NCBI RefSeq assembly: GCF_963678635.1
Contig: NC_087062.1
Coordinates: 94,775,845-94,835,844 of the forward strand
Direction of reading: 5' to 3'
DNA length: 60,000 nucleotides
Source: Symsagittifera roscoffensis
Taxonomy: Eukaryota; Xenacoelomorpha; Acoela; Convolutidae
The translations under genes and the position numbers were made by a program. Below are positions 36,290 to 47,528 of the stretch, piece after piece. How positions within the stretch are numbered: the stretch's first letter is position 1; the number at the start of each line of letters is the position of its first letter. The notes under the pieces were generated by a model. It did no database searches. It was not told the DNA's origin and saw nothing but the letters and a program-made list of their open reading frames with translations.

Positions 36290-37519
36290 TACATATATAA
36301 AAGATAGATAGATAATAGAGAGATTGAAAATATAATTCACTCAGCGCCGTGTAGTTTTTTTGAAATAACCTTTGGATTAATTCTGTTTACACCATTGGAT
36401 TAATTCTTGAATAAAACATTTTGCAAGTGACGGATCGTATGACAAGGAAATGCTTCGGAAACTAACCGACCAACCTTTTTTGGTTTGCATAAACTTAGAA
36501 ATTGTTTCGCTGCTATCTCAAGTAAAATGCTAGCTTAAGTTATTTTGTCTCAATGGTGAAATATAAGGTGATAAATTAATTCTAAATTTGCATTTGAATA
36601 TTAGAAAAAAGGAAGCTTACCTTTTCAGATTTGACGATGAAATGCTATAATGTATAAGCTCCTCTGGTTTATGGTAGTAATGGTAAGACAAGCCCAGCCA
36701 ATTCAGAGTCAACAGAATAGTAGTAGTATTTCTTCACACAAGAAAACGACTAAGGCAACTCAGTTTCCAATGCGAATCCAACTCAAGGAAACAATTTTAT
36801 CTGAAAAAGAAGCAAATGCGCTGCTGAAGAGAAAATTTTTAAAAATCCATCTTAGTCTCAACGGCGGTGAATTTTTTTTGCTCCGTTCAATTTTTTTTCA
36901 TCGAGAGGCATGCATTATAAAGCGTGTTGAATCCTCGCGCATTTGCGTCAGAGCTTGAATTTTAATTTGTCAATCGGGGGAAAATGGAGTAATTGCAGCT
37001 TTACAGTGTGTGTATGAGGTTGAAAATGGAAGGGAAATAGAAAAATAGTCAGCCACGTTTCCACACGTATAGGTACAAAAAAGGCATTACAAAAAATAAG
37101 AGTAAAAGTATGGAAAAGGCATGAAAGAAGGTATAATGAATTATGCATGGAAGGAAACAAGCTGGAATTCTTCTATGCGTGCTGCAATGCCCTAGTGCGC
37201 AGCGTCCAAGCAGGTTTTTAAAAACTGTGGGGGCTAATCGCTAATATGGAGACGTAGTCTTAACTTTAAGTCATTAATTTCAAATAGTATCTACTTACAT
37301 GTTGGACTTTTGTTTGAAAAACGGAAATATTCAGAGCAGTGTTTCCTCAAATTGAGAGAACTTTTTGAAATATCTTTTGAAATCGGAACCAGTTAAAAGG
37401 TTTGTCATTAAAAAACCCATTTGACCTCTCCTGTATTTGAATAGCCAAAACACGCATCCTACGCCATAGCTTTTTTCCCGCCTTATGAGAGTGGTCGTAC
37501 CTAAAATTGAAACAAGACT
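36290..37519. other. Intergenic, no confident gene
   Basis: Contains a short gatagatagata microsatellite (36304) and a plus-strand open frame (36650-36958) starting with a hydrophobic leader (MYKLLWFMVVMVRQAQPI) that I cannot support as a gene. Confidence 0.4.
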
Positions 37520-38038
37520 GCTCGTATCAGGGCGAGGCCCTGAATGTTCCGACTGCCTTTTAAGGTTTATGGAGCAGTAATAAAATTAAAAAATTAAATG
37601 AAATTTAAAAAAAATGAAAAAAAAAATTTTCTTAAAATTATTTATGAAAACCATCCCCCCACATGCCATATACAGTACAAGGAATCTAATTCATTCCTTG
37701 TAGCAAACCAATTATGACAAATAGGCTTCTTTCAACCAATTTGGAACGATTTCTAAGACGGATTAACTCTCCGCTTACGCGTTAAAAGCGCGAAATATAT
37801 CGCGCGTTAATTGTCCCAAATTGGCCAAAATGGCAACCTTTAAACCCCCGTAACTTTACGAAAAATAATCACAGGTGAAATATCTTTTCAAATTTGAGCT
37901 CAGGACAACAATACCTTTCGAATGATATAAAAAAATTCCGTCAAAAATGGCTAGTTAAAAAGTCGAAATTTGTCTGAAGAAAAAAAAACCCACCCCGAGC
38001 ACAAATATTCCGTTACTTTCGTACCGAAAGTCGGAACA
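37520..38038 (-). repeat. CG-rich dispersed repeat family, reversed copy
   Basis: Starts aagactgctcgtatcagggc at 37515-37535, passes gaatgttccgactgcc, the core (cgcgaaatatatcgcgcgtt) and ggccaaaatggcaa, and ends ttcgtaccgaaagtcggaac. About 90% similar by eye to 52923-53457. Confidence 0.8.
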
Positions 38039-38064
38039 AAAAATGAACACTCATTTGAAATTTT

Positions 38065-38159
38065 GGATCTACTTAACAATCCCCCCTCCCCCTATTGTAC
38101 CTACTAAAGAATCTCACCCTTTCTTGAAAGGGGGGGGGTGAAGATTGTTAAGTAGATCC
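38065..38159. mobile_element. Short MITE with GGATCTACTTAACA terminal repeats
   Basis: 95 bp: GGATCTACTTAACAatcccccc at the left and ggggtgaagatTGTTAAGTAGATCC at the right. Same tips as 10798-11247. It lies 27 bp after the CG-rich repeat. Confidence 0.8.
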
Positions 38160-38689
38160 GACATTTTTATGCTTCTCAGAATTTTGACAATTATACTACA
38201 AAAAACTCTAAATTTATGACACAATTTTAACTTTGCATGACACAATATTATCTTTTTATTTTTTATGATAGAATTTAAAAAATTTTTTTTGACACATGAC
38301 AATTTTAACTTTTTCCAGCTGACTGGCCATAAAATATTTTAGAGGCGTAAATATACACTAATTTTAAGTCAAGAGCGTAATTTTTTTTTGATCAAAGCGT
38401 TTCAAAATCGGATTTGGTTGTCCAAACGTGGTTATCAAATTGACTTCTTTTTGGTTGAAGAGAGTTAGTAAAACTCAATCAGTCGATATTAAATGGTTTT
38501 CCAAAATTTCGAATATGAATTGAATTGAGGCACGCTCAGTGGCCCGAGTGATGTGAGAGACGAAACGAAATATATCTCTTATTGCTTCTCAAGGCATGCA
38601 GGTGTAAGATTTTCAGAAATGAAAAATTCGGAAAATTCTTTTTTTTTAAAGAATTTTTAGACCAAAAAATTTCCTGACACACGAAAAAA

Positions 38690-38895
38690 GGCATTCGGAA
38701 CATTTAAGGATGCGCCCTGTTACGATCAATCTTGTTGTTCCGACTTAGCAGAAAGTTACGGAAAATTTGTGCTCTGGTGTTTTTTCTCAGGACAATTTTA
38801 AGCTTTTAACTGACAATTTAGGCGGAATTTTTGATACTATTTGAAAGGTATTGATGCCGAAAGCTGAAATCTCTTCATCTGTGAACATTTTTTCT
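38690..38895 (+). repeat. CG-rich repeat family, tail-to-head junction fragment
   Basis: The end of one copy (ggcattcggaacattt...gcgccctg..acgatcaatctt) runs straight into the beginning of another (gttccgacttagcagaaagtt, acggaaaatttgtgctctgg). Confidence 0.6.
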
Positions 38896-38964
38896 GAAGC
38901 TACAGATGATTGAATTTGGGACTAATTTGACTACAATAATTCAAATTTAGGTAATTAAAGCTCG

Positions 38965-39970
38965 ATGTAATAAGTTGGAACAGAAAGAATTATCTAAAAA
39001 GCGCTATCTGCCAATTCTGAACAATTTTGGCATGCCAATTTGAGTTCTTACCTTGAGAACTATTTTTTGCCTGTAAAAAGTTTTTGCACGCAAAAACTGA
39101 CTAAAATAGGTCATTTGCTCTTTTTAAATAACTCTGTGTGTTCAAACTTTTGAAACTCTCTATATAGAGAGTTATAAAAAGTTCGGACAGACAGAATTAA
39201 TTAAAAAGAGCAATCGCACCATTTTGACAGATTTTTGCATGCAATTTCTTTTTGCATACAACCTTGAGACACAAAATCGGACTGAAAAATTAGAATTTGC
39301 AAGCAAAATTTTTCCAAAATAGGTCAATTGCTCTTTTTAATTAATTATATTTAGACAGTTGCAAAAAATTAGAACAGAAAGAATTAATTAAAAAGATGAC
39401 TTATTTCAGAAAAACTTTTCATGCAAAATTCAACTTTTCAAACAGAAAATATGACTCAAGGTCACCTAAAAATTCATTTTTGCATGCAAAAATTACTCAA
39501 AATAGGCAAATTGCTCTTTTCAATTAATTGTCTGTTCCAAATAATTGCTACTAATTATATTATAGTGTTGCAAAATTGGAACATACAGAAACAATCAAAA
39601 AGAGCAAATGACCTATTTCACAAAACTTTAGCATGTAAAAGCTAATTTTTCAGACAAAAATTATGACTCAAGGTCACTTAAATGTTCAAAATCACATGCA
39701 AAAATTGCTCAAAACTGACAAAATGCCTTTAAAATTTATAACTTTTTGCTACTAATTTTAGAGAGTTGCAAAAATTTGGAACAGACAAGAATTAATTATG
39801 AAGAGCAAATGACCAATTTCAGACAAATTTTGCATGCAAAATTAATTTCTCAGTCAAAAGATCTATCGACGAGTCAATTAAAAAAAATCAAGTTTGGCAT
39901 GCAAAATTCATTCGAAATTGCTCTTTTTAGTTGTTTCTATTTGTTCCAAGTCTTTGCAAATTATTATATA
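38965..39970. repeat. Array of five about 200-bp foldback units
   Basis: Unit starts (variants of ttggaacagaaagaattaat, then taaaaagagcaa) lie near 38971, 39180, 39369, 39574 and 39775. Each unit ends with a partial reverse complement of its start (ttgctctttttaattaatt...ctgttcc), so each can fold into a stem of about 40 bp. gcatgcaaaa recurs inside the units. Confidence 0.75.
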
Positions 39971-40693
39971 CAGTGCTGATTTAAATTATCCGGACGAAAC
40001 GAACAAAACTTGAATTTTCAAACGCGTTTTTCTCAAATTGGGTTAAGATTAGACAAAAAGTGAAGAGGACAAAAGTTGCATAGAATTTCACCAGAATTAA
40101 TATGGTGCCATTTTTTCTCCGAAAATCTCAACAAAAAATTTACCCCAAAAATGGGTCATTTTGGCTTTTTTCAATTAATCAAGAATTACGCTGAATTTAC
40201 TTTGTAAATTGATATGAAAATTATATCACAGGAAACCTCTTACGCAGCTCAACAAAGTTTAAGAAGGATTAAATCTCCAAAAACCAGTATAAATGAAAAA
40301 TTTTTTACTTGATAGTCAATAAATGTGATTTTTACAATATAAAACCCAGAATCTCTGTTTAAAAATAAATTTTAAACAATTTGCGCAAATTTTTGGAGAT
40401 TTAACCCTTCTTAAACTTTGTTCAACTGCGTAACAGGCTTCCTGTGATATAATTTTTATATCAATTAACAAAGTAGTTCCAGCGTAATTCTTGATTAATT
40501 GAAAAAAGCCAAAATGACCCATTTTTGGGGTAAATTTTTTGTTGAGAATTTCGCAGAATCATATTAATTCTGGTGAAATTCTAAGCAACTTTTGTCCTCT
40601 TCATTTTTTGTCTAATCCTAACCCAATTTGAGAAAAACACCTTTGAAAATTCAAGTTTTGTTCGTTTTGTCCGGATAATTTAAATCAGCACTG
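39971..40693. mobile_element. 723-bp element with about 305-bp terminal inverted repeats
   Basis: Begins CAGTGCTGATTTAAATTATC at 39971 and ends with its reverse complement (gataatttaaatcagcactg) at 40693. The arms (39971-40283 and 40389-40693) match by eye at about 90%. The CAGTGCTG tips with TA at the left edge suggest a non-autonomous Tc1/mariner/pogo-type element. No transposase is encoded. Confidence 0.8.
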
Positions 40694-41881
40694 TTTATAC
40701 ACGGTTTTTATATTAAATTTCTTGTTAAGAAATTTATTGTTTTTATAACATATTTATGATTTTTATGTCTTTAAATTTTCAAAATAATTCTGACCTTGAA
40801 AAAGTATAATGGCGTTGAAAAAGCAAACAAATTTTTGCAATTGCACTTGAACAGTCAAAAGAGCAATGAAAAGCGACTGTCCTTTTTCAGAGACGACAGT
40901 GTTTTGAATGACTTCAAGCCCACAAATTATTTTCACTGAATTTTTTTAACATGATGATCAAAATCATTTTAGAAAAAATTTATGACGTTGTCCATTACTT
41001 TTGTCCATCAAAACTGTCTTTCGTCCCTTATAAAGCGAAAGCGACAAATTAAATCATACCGGACGGAAAATATACCACTAAAAATCTTTTCATGTTGTGT
41101 ATGGCGGGGGTAAAATTTTACTGATAAGAAAACTGTAAATTTTTTAATTATTATTTCAATTTTTGCGCATTTTTAAGCAATTTTTTAAAGAAAAAAAACA
41201 GTTTCACTTACGTTTAAATTCAGTCAAAATGATGAGTGATTGACACTGATATGAGTACTCTTGCTTAATTTATGCTAGTTTAGCTTTTATGCAAAACACT
41301 TTTTCGGAAATCTGAGTATGCGTTGAGTAAAACAAAAAAAATGATCACAATCATATTCTAGAATGTCAAAACCTACTCGGCTGTGCTTTGATTCGTTGAA
41401 CCAAGACTTTGCCGTATTTGAGGCGAACTAATTTTGAAATAATTCGTTTTCTAGAAACGCCTTGGGAGCTAACGAAACGTTACCGGCAAACCTATAAACA
41501 ATAACGAAACACGTATTATAGTTTGACGTACCTGAAGGAAGTCAGTCAAGTAACCTCAAACTGCTCATTTTGACGTCTTATACTAAAACTTCACTCAATT
41601 AAGCAAATGAAAAACCGTGTCAAAAATCTAATTAACCTGAAAGATCAACGATATTGACAATAATTTGGGATTAACTATACAAGAATTCCGGTTCAATTAA
41701 AGGCTAAGTTTAGAGTGTAGTGTCTGTCTTTTAATATGTCTGATGTAATTTTGGCATAACAAAATAAAACATAAAAAAACCAAACAAAATAAATTGGTTA
41801 AGTTTTCATTTTTTGAAAACCACCTCCAACAAGCAATGTCAAGTAAAAAACGGTTTGAAAAATTTCAGCAAGTTATAATAC
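40694..41881. other. Intergenic, no gene seen
   Basis: AT-rich, with no open frame or repeat that I can support before the LINE insertion site. Confidence 0.5.
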
Positions 41882-41908
41882 ATAAAAACCTTCTTGTTGT
41901 TGTTGTTG

Positions 41909-42921
41909 TTAGCCCACGCGGGTCGGGTTGGGCTCTTCTGTCTCCAGGTCAAGGAACTTAGCAACCTCTACCGGCCGAAGCCACAGGTCTGCTGGGGTGA
42001 GTGGGGAGGGGTTTTGGGAGCAGTTGAAAAGGTGACATGTTGTGTGGGGGGCAAGGGAACAGGTTGGGCAAAGGTGGGAGATGGAGCTGTCGAGGCGGGA
42101 TAGGTAAGTGTTAAGGAGCCGGCTGTAGCCAGACCGGAGTTGGGAGAGCTTACAGCGCGTGGGACGTGGGAGAGATTTTTCAGAGGGGTCAATCTTTGGG
42201 GGAGGGATACAAATAACTTTAGACGGAGGGGTTTCGGCTAGGAACTTGGTTACAAGGGAGGTATGGTTGTCTTTTAAAATTGGTTTGTAGTAGTTAAAAA
42301 TAAAAGTGGAGACTTCGTCTCGGTCGTCCAGAACTAGAGGGTGGTTTGCGTAGACTGAAAAGTCGGTTAAAATTTTCTGGGTGTCTTCTTTGAAGCAGCT
42401 TATAATTGAGGGGCGAAGTAGACGGGGAGGAGGGGGATGTGAATGTATAAAATTAATGGGATGGTGGGAACGATAGGTAGAGATAAAAAATTGAGATGAC
42501 AGAAGGGTATGGTGGTCTTTGACCGTTAGGATTTCAGATTCACTGTGCAGGTGGGCAGTGGAACTCATTAGATTTGATCCAGTAGCAACGCGAAGGGATT
42601 GGTTTTGGGCAACCTGCAGGCAATTTATGGAGGTGTTACTTGATGCGTGGGACCATGCGGGGGCTGCATAGTCAAGTATGGGGCGAATTAAAGCTTTAAA
42701 AGTTAGGAGGAGGGTTTCTTTGGAGTGACCCCAGGTTGATCCTGCTAATGCCTTCAGGATTCCGATCCTGCGTCTGGCCTTTTCAGCGGATTGTTTGCAG
42801 TGAGTGGCAAAACAAAGTGTTGGATCAAATGTCACCCCTAAGATTGTTGGATTTTTGTTTAGGGGTAGCGCCTCGTTATTTAAAAGAACAAGGTGTTTTA
42901 TTAAATTCTTTGTTATAAGAG
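41909..42921 (-). CDS. LINE C-terminal region after frameshift
   Basis: Continues the polyprotein in another frame: VTLFSPLITKN...NPTILGVTFDPTLCF (end of the reverse transcriptase/thumb), KALIRPILDYAAPAW, RCKLSQLRSGYSRLLNTYL and a CPTC...H...HLFNC zinc-like motif followed by LTPADLWLRPVEVAKFL, a block typical of the C-terminus of Jockey-like LINE polyproteins. The stop at 41909 lies 13 bp from the 3' tail. Confidence 0.85.
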
Positions 42922-45243
42922 GAGAAAAGTGTAACTAACTGATCCTTTAGAGGACGCGAAACTGAGTTTGCGTGAAGTGAAAAAATCGTAGAGCCTTTTT
43001 AGGTAGCTATTGATGGAGTTTGAGGCGATATCAATATTGGAACTGCTTGCGAAGGGGTGGAAATCGTCTGCATACGAAACAAGGTTTACATTATCGGGAG
43101 GTGGCGGTGCATCATGGACATAAAAATTGAAGAGTGCGGGTGATAAAACAGAACCTTGGGGTACGCCACAGTGGATTATTCGATGGGGGGATGTGTGTTC
43201 ACGGAAAGAGGTGGCAGCCTGTCGACCATTAAGGTAATTACTTAGCCAGCGGACTAGACTTCTTGGGAGGGGAGTGTCATGAACGAGTTCCACAAGTGAG
43301 CGATGACACACCATGTCGAAAGCCTTAGATAAGTCAAGTGTGGCCAGTACCGTACGTTTAGGGGGGCGATTTTGGTTAAAACCGTCTGAAATGTAAAATT
43401 CGAGAGTGGAGAGAGCTGTGGTGGTGGAGTGAAAAGGGCGGAAGCCGTGTTGGTGTTTGGCGTTGGGGAGATGTTTGGTAAAGATGGGGTGAACGAGCCT
43501 CTCCAGAATTTTAACTGCTGGGCAGAGTAAGGATATAGGTCTGTAAGATGTTGATTGTTTAAGATCCTTATTGGGCTTTGGAAGCGGTGCAATTTTTGAA
43601 TTTTTCCAAATTTGGGGGATAATGTTTTCGGACAAAGAGATATTAAAAAGGTATGTTAAGTATTGAGTAGCAAGTGGGCCGAGATGTTTGAGATGTATAT
43701 TACAAAGGCCGTCGGGACCTAGCGCTCGCGATGGTTTGCTGTCTGCAATGGCTTGTTTAGTATTTTCAGGGGTAAAATTTGGGCTGTCTGACAGCGGTAG
43801 TTTGGTAATTTTTCTTCTCGTTATACGAAGGAGTTTGTCAGAGGCGTGGGGTCTGGCATTGGTGAATTGTTTGTTAAAAGAGCTGGTAATATCACGAGGT
43901 GAGTGTATGGGTTTAGAACCAAAAGTAATGGAGTGTCTTCCTGCCACGGGCTTAGATCCATTTAAGGAGCGTACCACTTTCCAGAACTTTCTGGCACCAG
44001 TGCGGTAGTCGCAAGTCCGGAGGAATTCTCGCCATTTATTTTCTTTGTCCTTTGCTGTCTGTTTCATGAGTCTACAGTTCAGTTGGGATATGACTTCTGG
44101 GGGGAGATTTTGTTGTCGGCTTAAATCTCTTTCGGCGGCAAGGGCAGTGGACTCGGGGGAAAGAGAGGGAGTGAAGTGGCGAATACGGCCAGCGGGGATG
44201 TGGTGGCGTGCTGCCCTGAGCACCAGGTCCCTCAAGAATTTCTCTCCGGCGGCAACTCCGGAAAGTGAAACCGCTGAAAAGATACCCTCCTCAATTTCCT
44301 CTGTGAATTTGATCCAATCTGCTTTTAAAAAATTTATAAAAGTCCTTTTAGGTGAAAAATTTATAAAATCATCCAAGGGTAGTTCTAGAAGAATGGGTAG
44401 GTGATCTGATCCTAGAGATTTAATTGGGGTCCATGATGTGGAGAGTAAGAGCGATTGGGATGCGAGGGAAATATCTGGTGACGAGAGTTGGTTTTCTGAG
44501 TTAAAAGGGACTCTGGTTTGTGTGTCATCATTTAATTGTGCAAAGGTGGATTCGGTTATTTCATTGCTAAGTACAGAGCCGCGTTGATCTTCCTCGATGT
44601 TGGAGTTCCATAGTTGTGAATGTGCGTTGGCATCCCCGAGTACTAAGGCGTCCCCAGGTTCAAGTAGTTCGGCAAGGGACGCAGAGTAACCAGGGGGACA
44701 GCTCGAGCGAGGGGGGATGTAGAAATTATAAATACGAAGCTTGGATGAACTGGCTACCACTGATATGCCCATAGCCTCTATTGTTCCATCGTTGTTAATA
44801 TTTATTTCTTCGTATTGTATCGACTCATGTATGGCTATGAGAAGACCGCCCCCTTCTTTTTCTCGATCTTTTCTAATTAAAGTGTAGTTTGAGCCAAGTG
44901 AGGGGTTTCGAGATTTCTTTCTTAATTTAGTTTCTTGAAAGACAGCAATATGAATTTGATTTTGAGATAAGAAAGCAGCAATTTCGGGTGCTTTTCCGGA
45001 AATACCGTTGCAATTAAATTGAAGGATTTTTAAAAGGCCTTTGGCGGGGTGTGGTGAACTATTTACATTATTAACAGCAGTATGATTAAAATGGTTGTTT
45101 GAACTTGAGTTATTTACACTATTTACACGATTACGATTTGCGCGATTTTGGGAGGAGGAATTATTATTCGAGGAGGTGGGAAGGGTGGGAGGGGGAGGGG
45201 GGTTAGGGAGGTGGGGTTGGGGGCGGTTAGGGAAGTTGAACAA
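42913..45243 (-). CDS. LINE endonuclease-reverse transcriptase
   Basis: 776-codon open frame with no ATG at its very start. It contains an AP endonuclease (LKILQFNCNG, FQETKLRK, GGGLLIAIH, LVLGDANAHS, LGSDHLPI) followed by a reverse transcriptase (GPDGLCNIHLKHL, SYRPISLL, KQHGFRP, LDLSKAFD, GVPQGSVLSP and the catalytic YADD). The enzyme would nick the target and copy the element RNA. The frame stops early (at 42913) after KLSFASSKGS because of a one-base frame change near 42930; the thumb and C-terminal region continue in the next frame. Confidence 0.9.
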   Translation of the reverse strand: MFNFPNRPQPHLPNPPPPPTLPTSSNNNSSSQNRANRNRVNSVNNSSSNNHFNHTAVNNVNSSPHPAKGLLKILQFNCNGISGKAPEIAAFLSQNQIHIAVFQETKLRKKSRNPSLGSNYTLIRKDREKEGGGLLIAIHESIQYEEININNDGTIEAMGISVVASSSKLRIYNFYIPPRSSCPPGYSASLAELLEPGDALVLGDANAHSQLWNSNIEEDQRGSVLSNEITESTFAQLNDDTQTRVPFNSENQLSSPDISLASQSLLLSTSWTPIKSLGSDHLPILLELPLDDFINFSPKRTFINFLKADWIKFTEEIEEGIFSAVSLSGVAAGEKFLRDLVLRAARHHIPAGRIRHFTPSLSPESTALAAERDLSRQQNLPPEVISQLNCRLMKQTAKDKENKWREFLRTCDYRTGARKFWKVVRSLNGSKPVAGRHSITFGSKPIHSPRDITSSFNKQFTNARPHASDKLLRITRRKITKLPLSDSPNFTPENTKQAIADSKPSRALGPDGLCNIHLKHLGPLATQYLTYLFNISLSENIIPQIWKNSKIAPLPKPNKDLKQSTSYRPISLLCPAVKILERLVHPIFTKHLPNAKHQHGFRPFHSTTTALSTLEFYISDGFNQNRPPKRTVLATLDLSKAFDMVCHRSLVELVHDTPLPRSLVRWLSNYLNGRQAATSFREHTSPHRIIHCGVPQGSVLSPALFNFYVHDAPPPPDNVNLVSYADDFHPFASSSNIDIASNSINSYLKRLYDFFTSRKLSFASSKGSVSYTFLLL

Positions 45244-45614
45244 GTTTGGGAGTTGGGGGTGGTCAAGTTAGAGGACCTGTTGCCTGGGGGAGGTAAAATG
45301 TAGGTAGAGGTACAGGTAGGGCAATAGTAGTCAGGGTGGTGTTGGTTAAGGTGGGTAAGACCACTACATTTAAAATGAATGTAACCACAGATGTGGCACC
45401 AGACACTGGGCTGGGTGCGTTTGATGCGGAAAGAGCAAGGGGAGCAAAAGTAAGGCCCTGGACCAGGGTTTGGATTAATGCCGGAGCGGAGTAGTAGTAT
45501 AAGGATGAGCAGACGGAGCAGCCTGGCCGGCTTCAGACGCTCCGTAACCGAAAACCCGGAGACTTCTGAGCTTCTCCCGACCCAATGGGAGGGGGGGCTT
45601 GACGCCATTTGCAT
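45123..45614 (-). CDS. LINE N-terminal region: 2A-like NPGP motif and PHD-like finger
   Basis: First ATG of the frame is at 45614 (the open frame reaches 45629 without an ATG). After a hydrophobic Leu/Ile run comes LRSGINPNPGP, which ends in the NPGP of 2A ribosome-skipping peptides. The acidic D-x-E before NPGP in strong 2A sequences is replaced by INP, so activity is uncertain. Next is a C4HC3 PHD-like pattern (CSPC, CHIC, H-x2-C, CPTC). A proline-rich tail overlaps the start of the next open frame. Many LINEs carry this N-terminal pair ahead of a single polyprotein, so the frame break in the G-rich repeat near 45180-45240 may be a mutation. Confidence 0.7.
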   Translation of the reverse strand: MQMASSPPSHWVGRSSEVSGFSVTERLKPARLLRLLILILLLRSGINPNPGPGPYFCSPCSFRIKRTQPSVWCHICGYIHFKCSGLTHLNQHHPDYYCPTCTSTYILPPPGNRSSNLTTPNSQTCSTSLTAPNPTSLTPLPLPPFPPPRIIIPPPKIAQIVIV

Positions 45615-45949
45615 CTTGGTGGGGCCCAAGATGTCGGATCCACCACCTTAAGAATAAAAACCTTCTTAGTCTGTGTTGAATGATTTTTGAGGTAGATTAT
45701 TGAGTTACGCGGGATTATAAACCAAGTTAGTCATATAGCAATTGTCAAACCCCATTACTCTACAAAAAAGCCGAAATACTTGAGTGTTTTAAAGTGCATA
45801 AAACTATCTGAGAAAAATTGTTTAAAAGGTTGATTTCCGAGTTAAAAAGTCGAAAATCAACGAATCATAAGCAACTTATAAAAAGGTTTTCTTAACCCTA
45901 GTTGACTTAAACTTCGAATAAAACAACTTCAATGAATTAAAAATTTCCC

Positions 45950-46990
45950 AAGATAGAAATTTTTCCATACACAAAAAATTTACGACTAATAATTTTGTCA
46001 GAACTCGAAAAAAAATTCAGATTTACTTTAACAATGTGTTTTAGTTGGAAAACAAAATACCAAAGATTTACTGAAACACAACTTTCCATTTCGAATAAAA
46101 AAATCCGACGCATGAATACCAAAAAAAAACAAAAACAAATTCAGAATGCTAATTTTAGCAAAAAGAGGCTCCTTTTTGGTACAATTTCTGCACGATTTTT
46201 TCCACTGTATTGTAACTTTTCCAAAGAAAGGCCAACCATAATTAGTAGAAAACGCCCGCAGTCCGCATCACAATACTTAATTACTGATGCCCACCGATTC
46301 TTACCCAGCCTGATAGCTTGCCTTTTAAAAAAATTTTTATGTGAATTGCTAAATCGACATACAATCATGTACCCTATGCAAACATATGCAGCAGAAAAAC
46401 ATTTGAATTACATTTTTTATCATCTGTTGAATTTGAGTGAAAGTTCCGTTCAAGTTACTATATTTATAATAATAGAAAAATGCTTGAGTATGTGAGCACG
46501 GGATATAAATTGTTCGAGGGCTCGTTGTTTATTTAATTGATATTGATTTTTTGTCCGAGTCCTTTTTTCTAAGTCGAAAACTGAAAAGATTGATGAGTAA
46601 AACTTTCGTGTAATAAATTTTCTCCGCAAAAAACTCTAAAGATTTCTTCTTTTCGATGTTTTTGAGGATTTATCAGTAGTCATCACTAAATTTTGGACGT
46701 TGATTTGGGTAATTTGATGTGGAGGGAGAGTGATTTCCCAAAAAGATTTTAGTTTTGAGGGAAGGGGTGAATTCCACCTATGACTAAACAATTGTTAAAA
46801 CTTTAGATGCAGAGTACTTATGAAGTGAGGAAGGGGAATGAGTTTGATAATCCTGTGATTTGATCTTAAGCTTTACAAGATTTTTTTGTAAAAATCTTAA
46901 ATTTATCCGCAAATTTTTTTTTTAAGATTCCTACAAGATCCGATAACATTCTTCGAATCTCTTTAACTACGCCCTTTTTTCTCAAAAGGG
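45950..46990 (+). repeat. About 1-kb old direct duplication, left copy
   Basis: Segments of this block (acaaaaaatttac...agaactcgaaa; aacacaactttccattt; gcacgatttt.tccactgtatt; aacatatgcagcaga.aaacatttga; gtccgagtc.ttttttcta; ctgtgatttgatctta.gctt) recur in order at 47160-48000 and 49130-49225. The open frame at 45995-46495 is in unconserved sequence and is probably not a gene. Confidence 0.6.
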
Positions 46991-47528
46991 AGAGATTCTT
47001 TACTTGTTGATGATTTGCATATGCTCAACCGTTAAATTAGTTTTTCATAAGGGTGAACATAACTTCTAATAAAAACCACTTCTATAAAAGAAAAATTTTT
47101 GACATTCGAATTCATATCAATCCGTACGTACAAAAAGTAATATCAAATCTCCGAAATTTTTTTTTCCTATACATGAAAATTGTAGTGCTAGTATTTTTGC
47201 AAGAACTCGAAACAAAAAAAAACGTTCAAAGTCGCTTTATAAATTTGTTTTAGTCGAAAAACATAATACCAAGGATTTAGTGAAACACGTCTTACCATTT
47301 CAAATAAAAAGAAGATACTTGAATACCAAAAAAACTCAAAATCAAAATTAAAAACATCGGCGCGTTCAACTGCGATAGGAGGGCCGACAAATCGCTTATT
47401 TTGGCAAAAAAATGCTCCTTTTTAGCTAAATTTCCGCACGATTTTCTCCACTGTATTAAAAATTTTCAACAGAATGACCCGCATAATTAGCATAAAACGG
47501 CCTCAGTCCACATTACATAACATAATTA

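Larger units (their letters stand above)
41882..45667 (-). mobile_element. Nearly complete LINE with 14-bp target-site duplications
   Basis: The element proper is 45653-41896 (3758 bp), flanked by the identical 14-mer ATAAAAACCTTCTT at 41882-41895 and 45654-45667. On the minus strand it encodes a 2A-like/PHD N-terminal region, an AP-type endonuclease, a reverse transcriptase and a cysteine/histidine C-terminal domain, and ends in a short TAACAACAACAACAACAAG tail instead of poly-A. Two frame changes (near 45123-45243 and 42930) interrupt the protein. Architecture and tail fit the Jockey/I-type LINEs common in arthropods; the exact clade is not resolved. It is much more GC-rich than its surroundings. 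Confidence 0.92.

Noticed and set aside
36650-36958. Plus-strand open frame with a hydrophobic N-terminus
   Set aside because: Looks like a possible small secreted protein, but no cysteine pattern, no neighbours and no splice support. Kept only as a note.
45995-46495. Plus-strand 166-codon open frame
   Set aside because: The duplicated counterpart at 47.2-47.9 kb does not keep the frame, so it is not under coding constraint.
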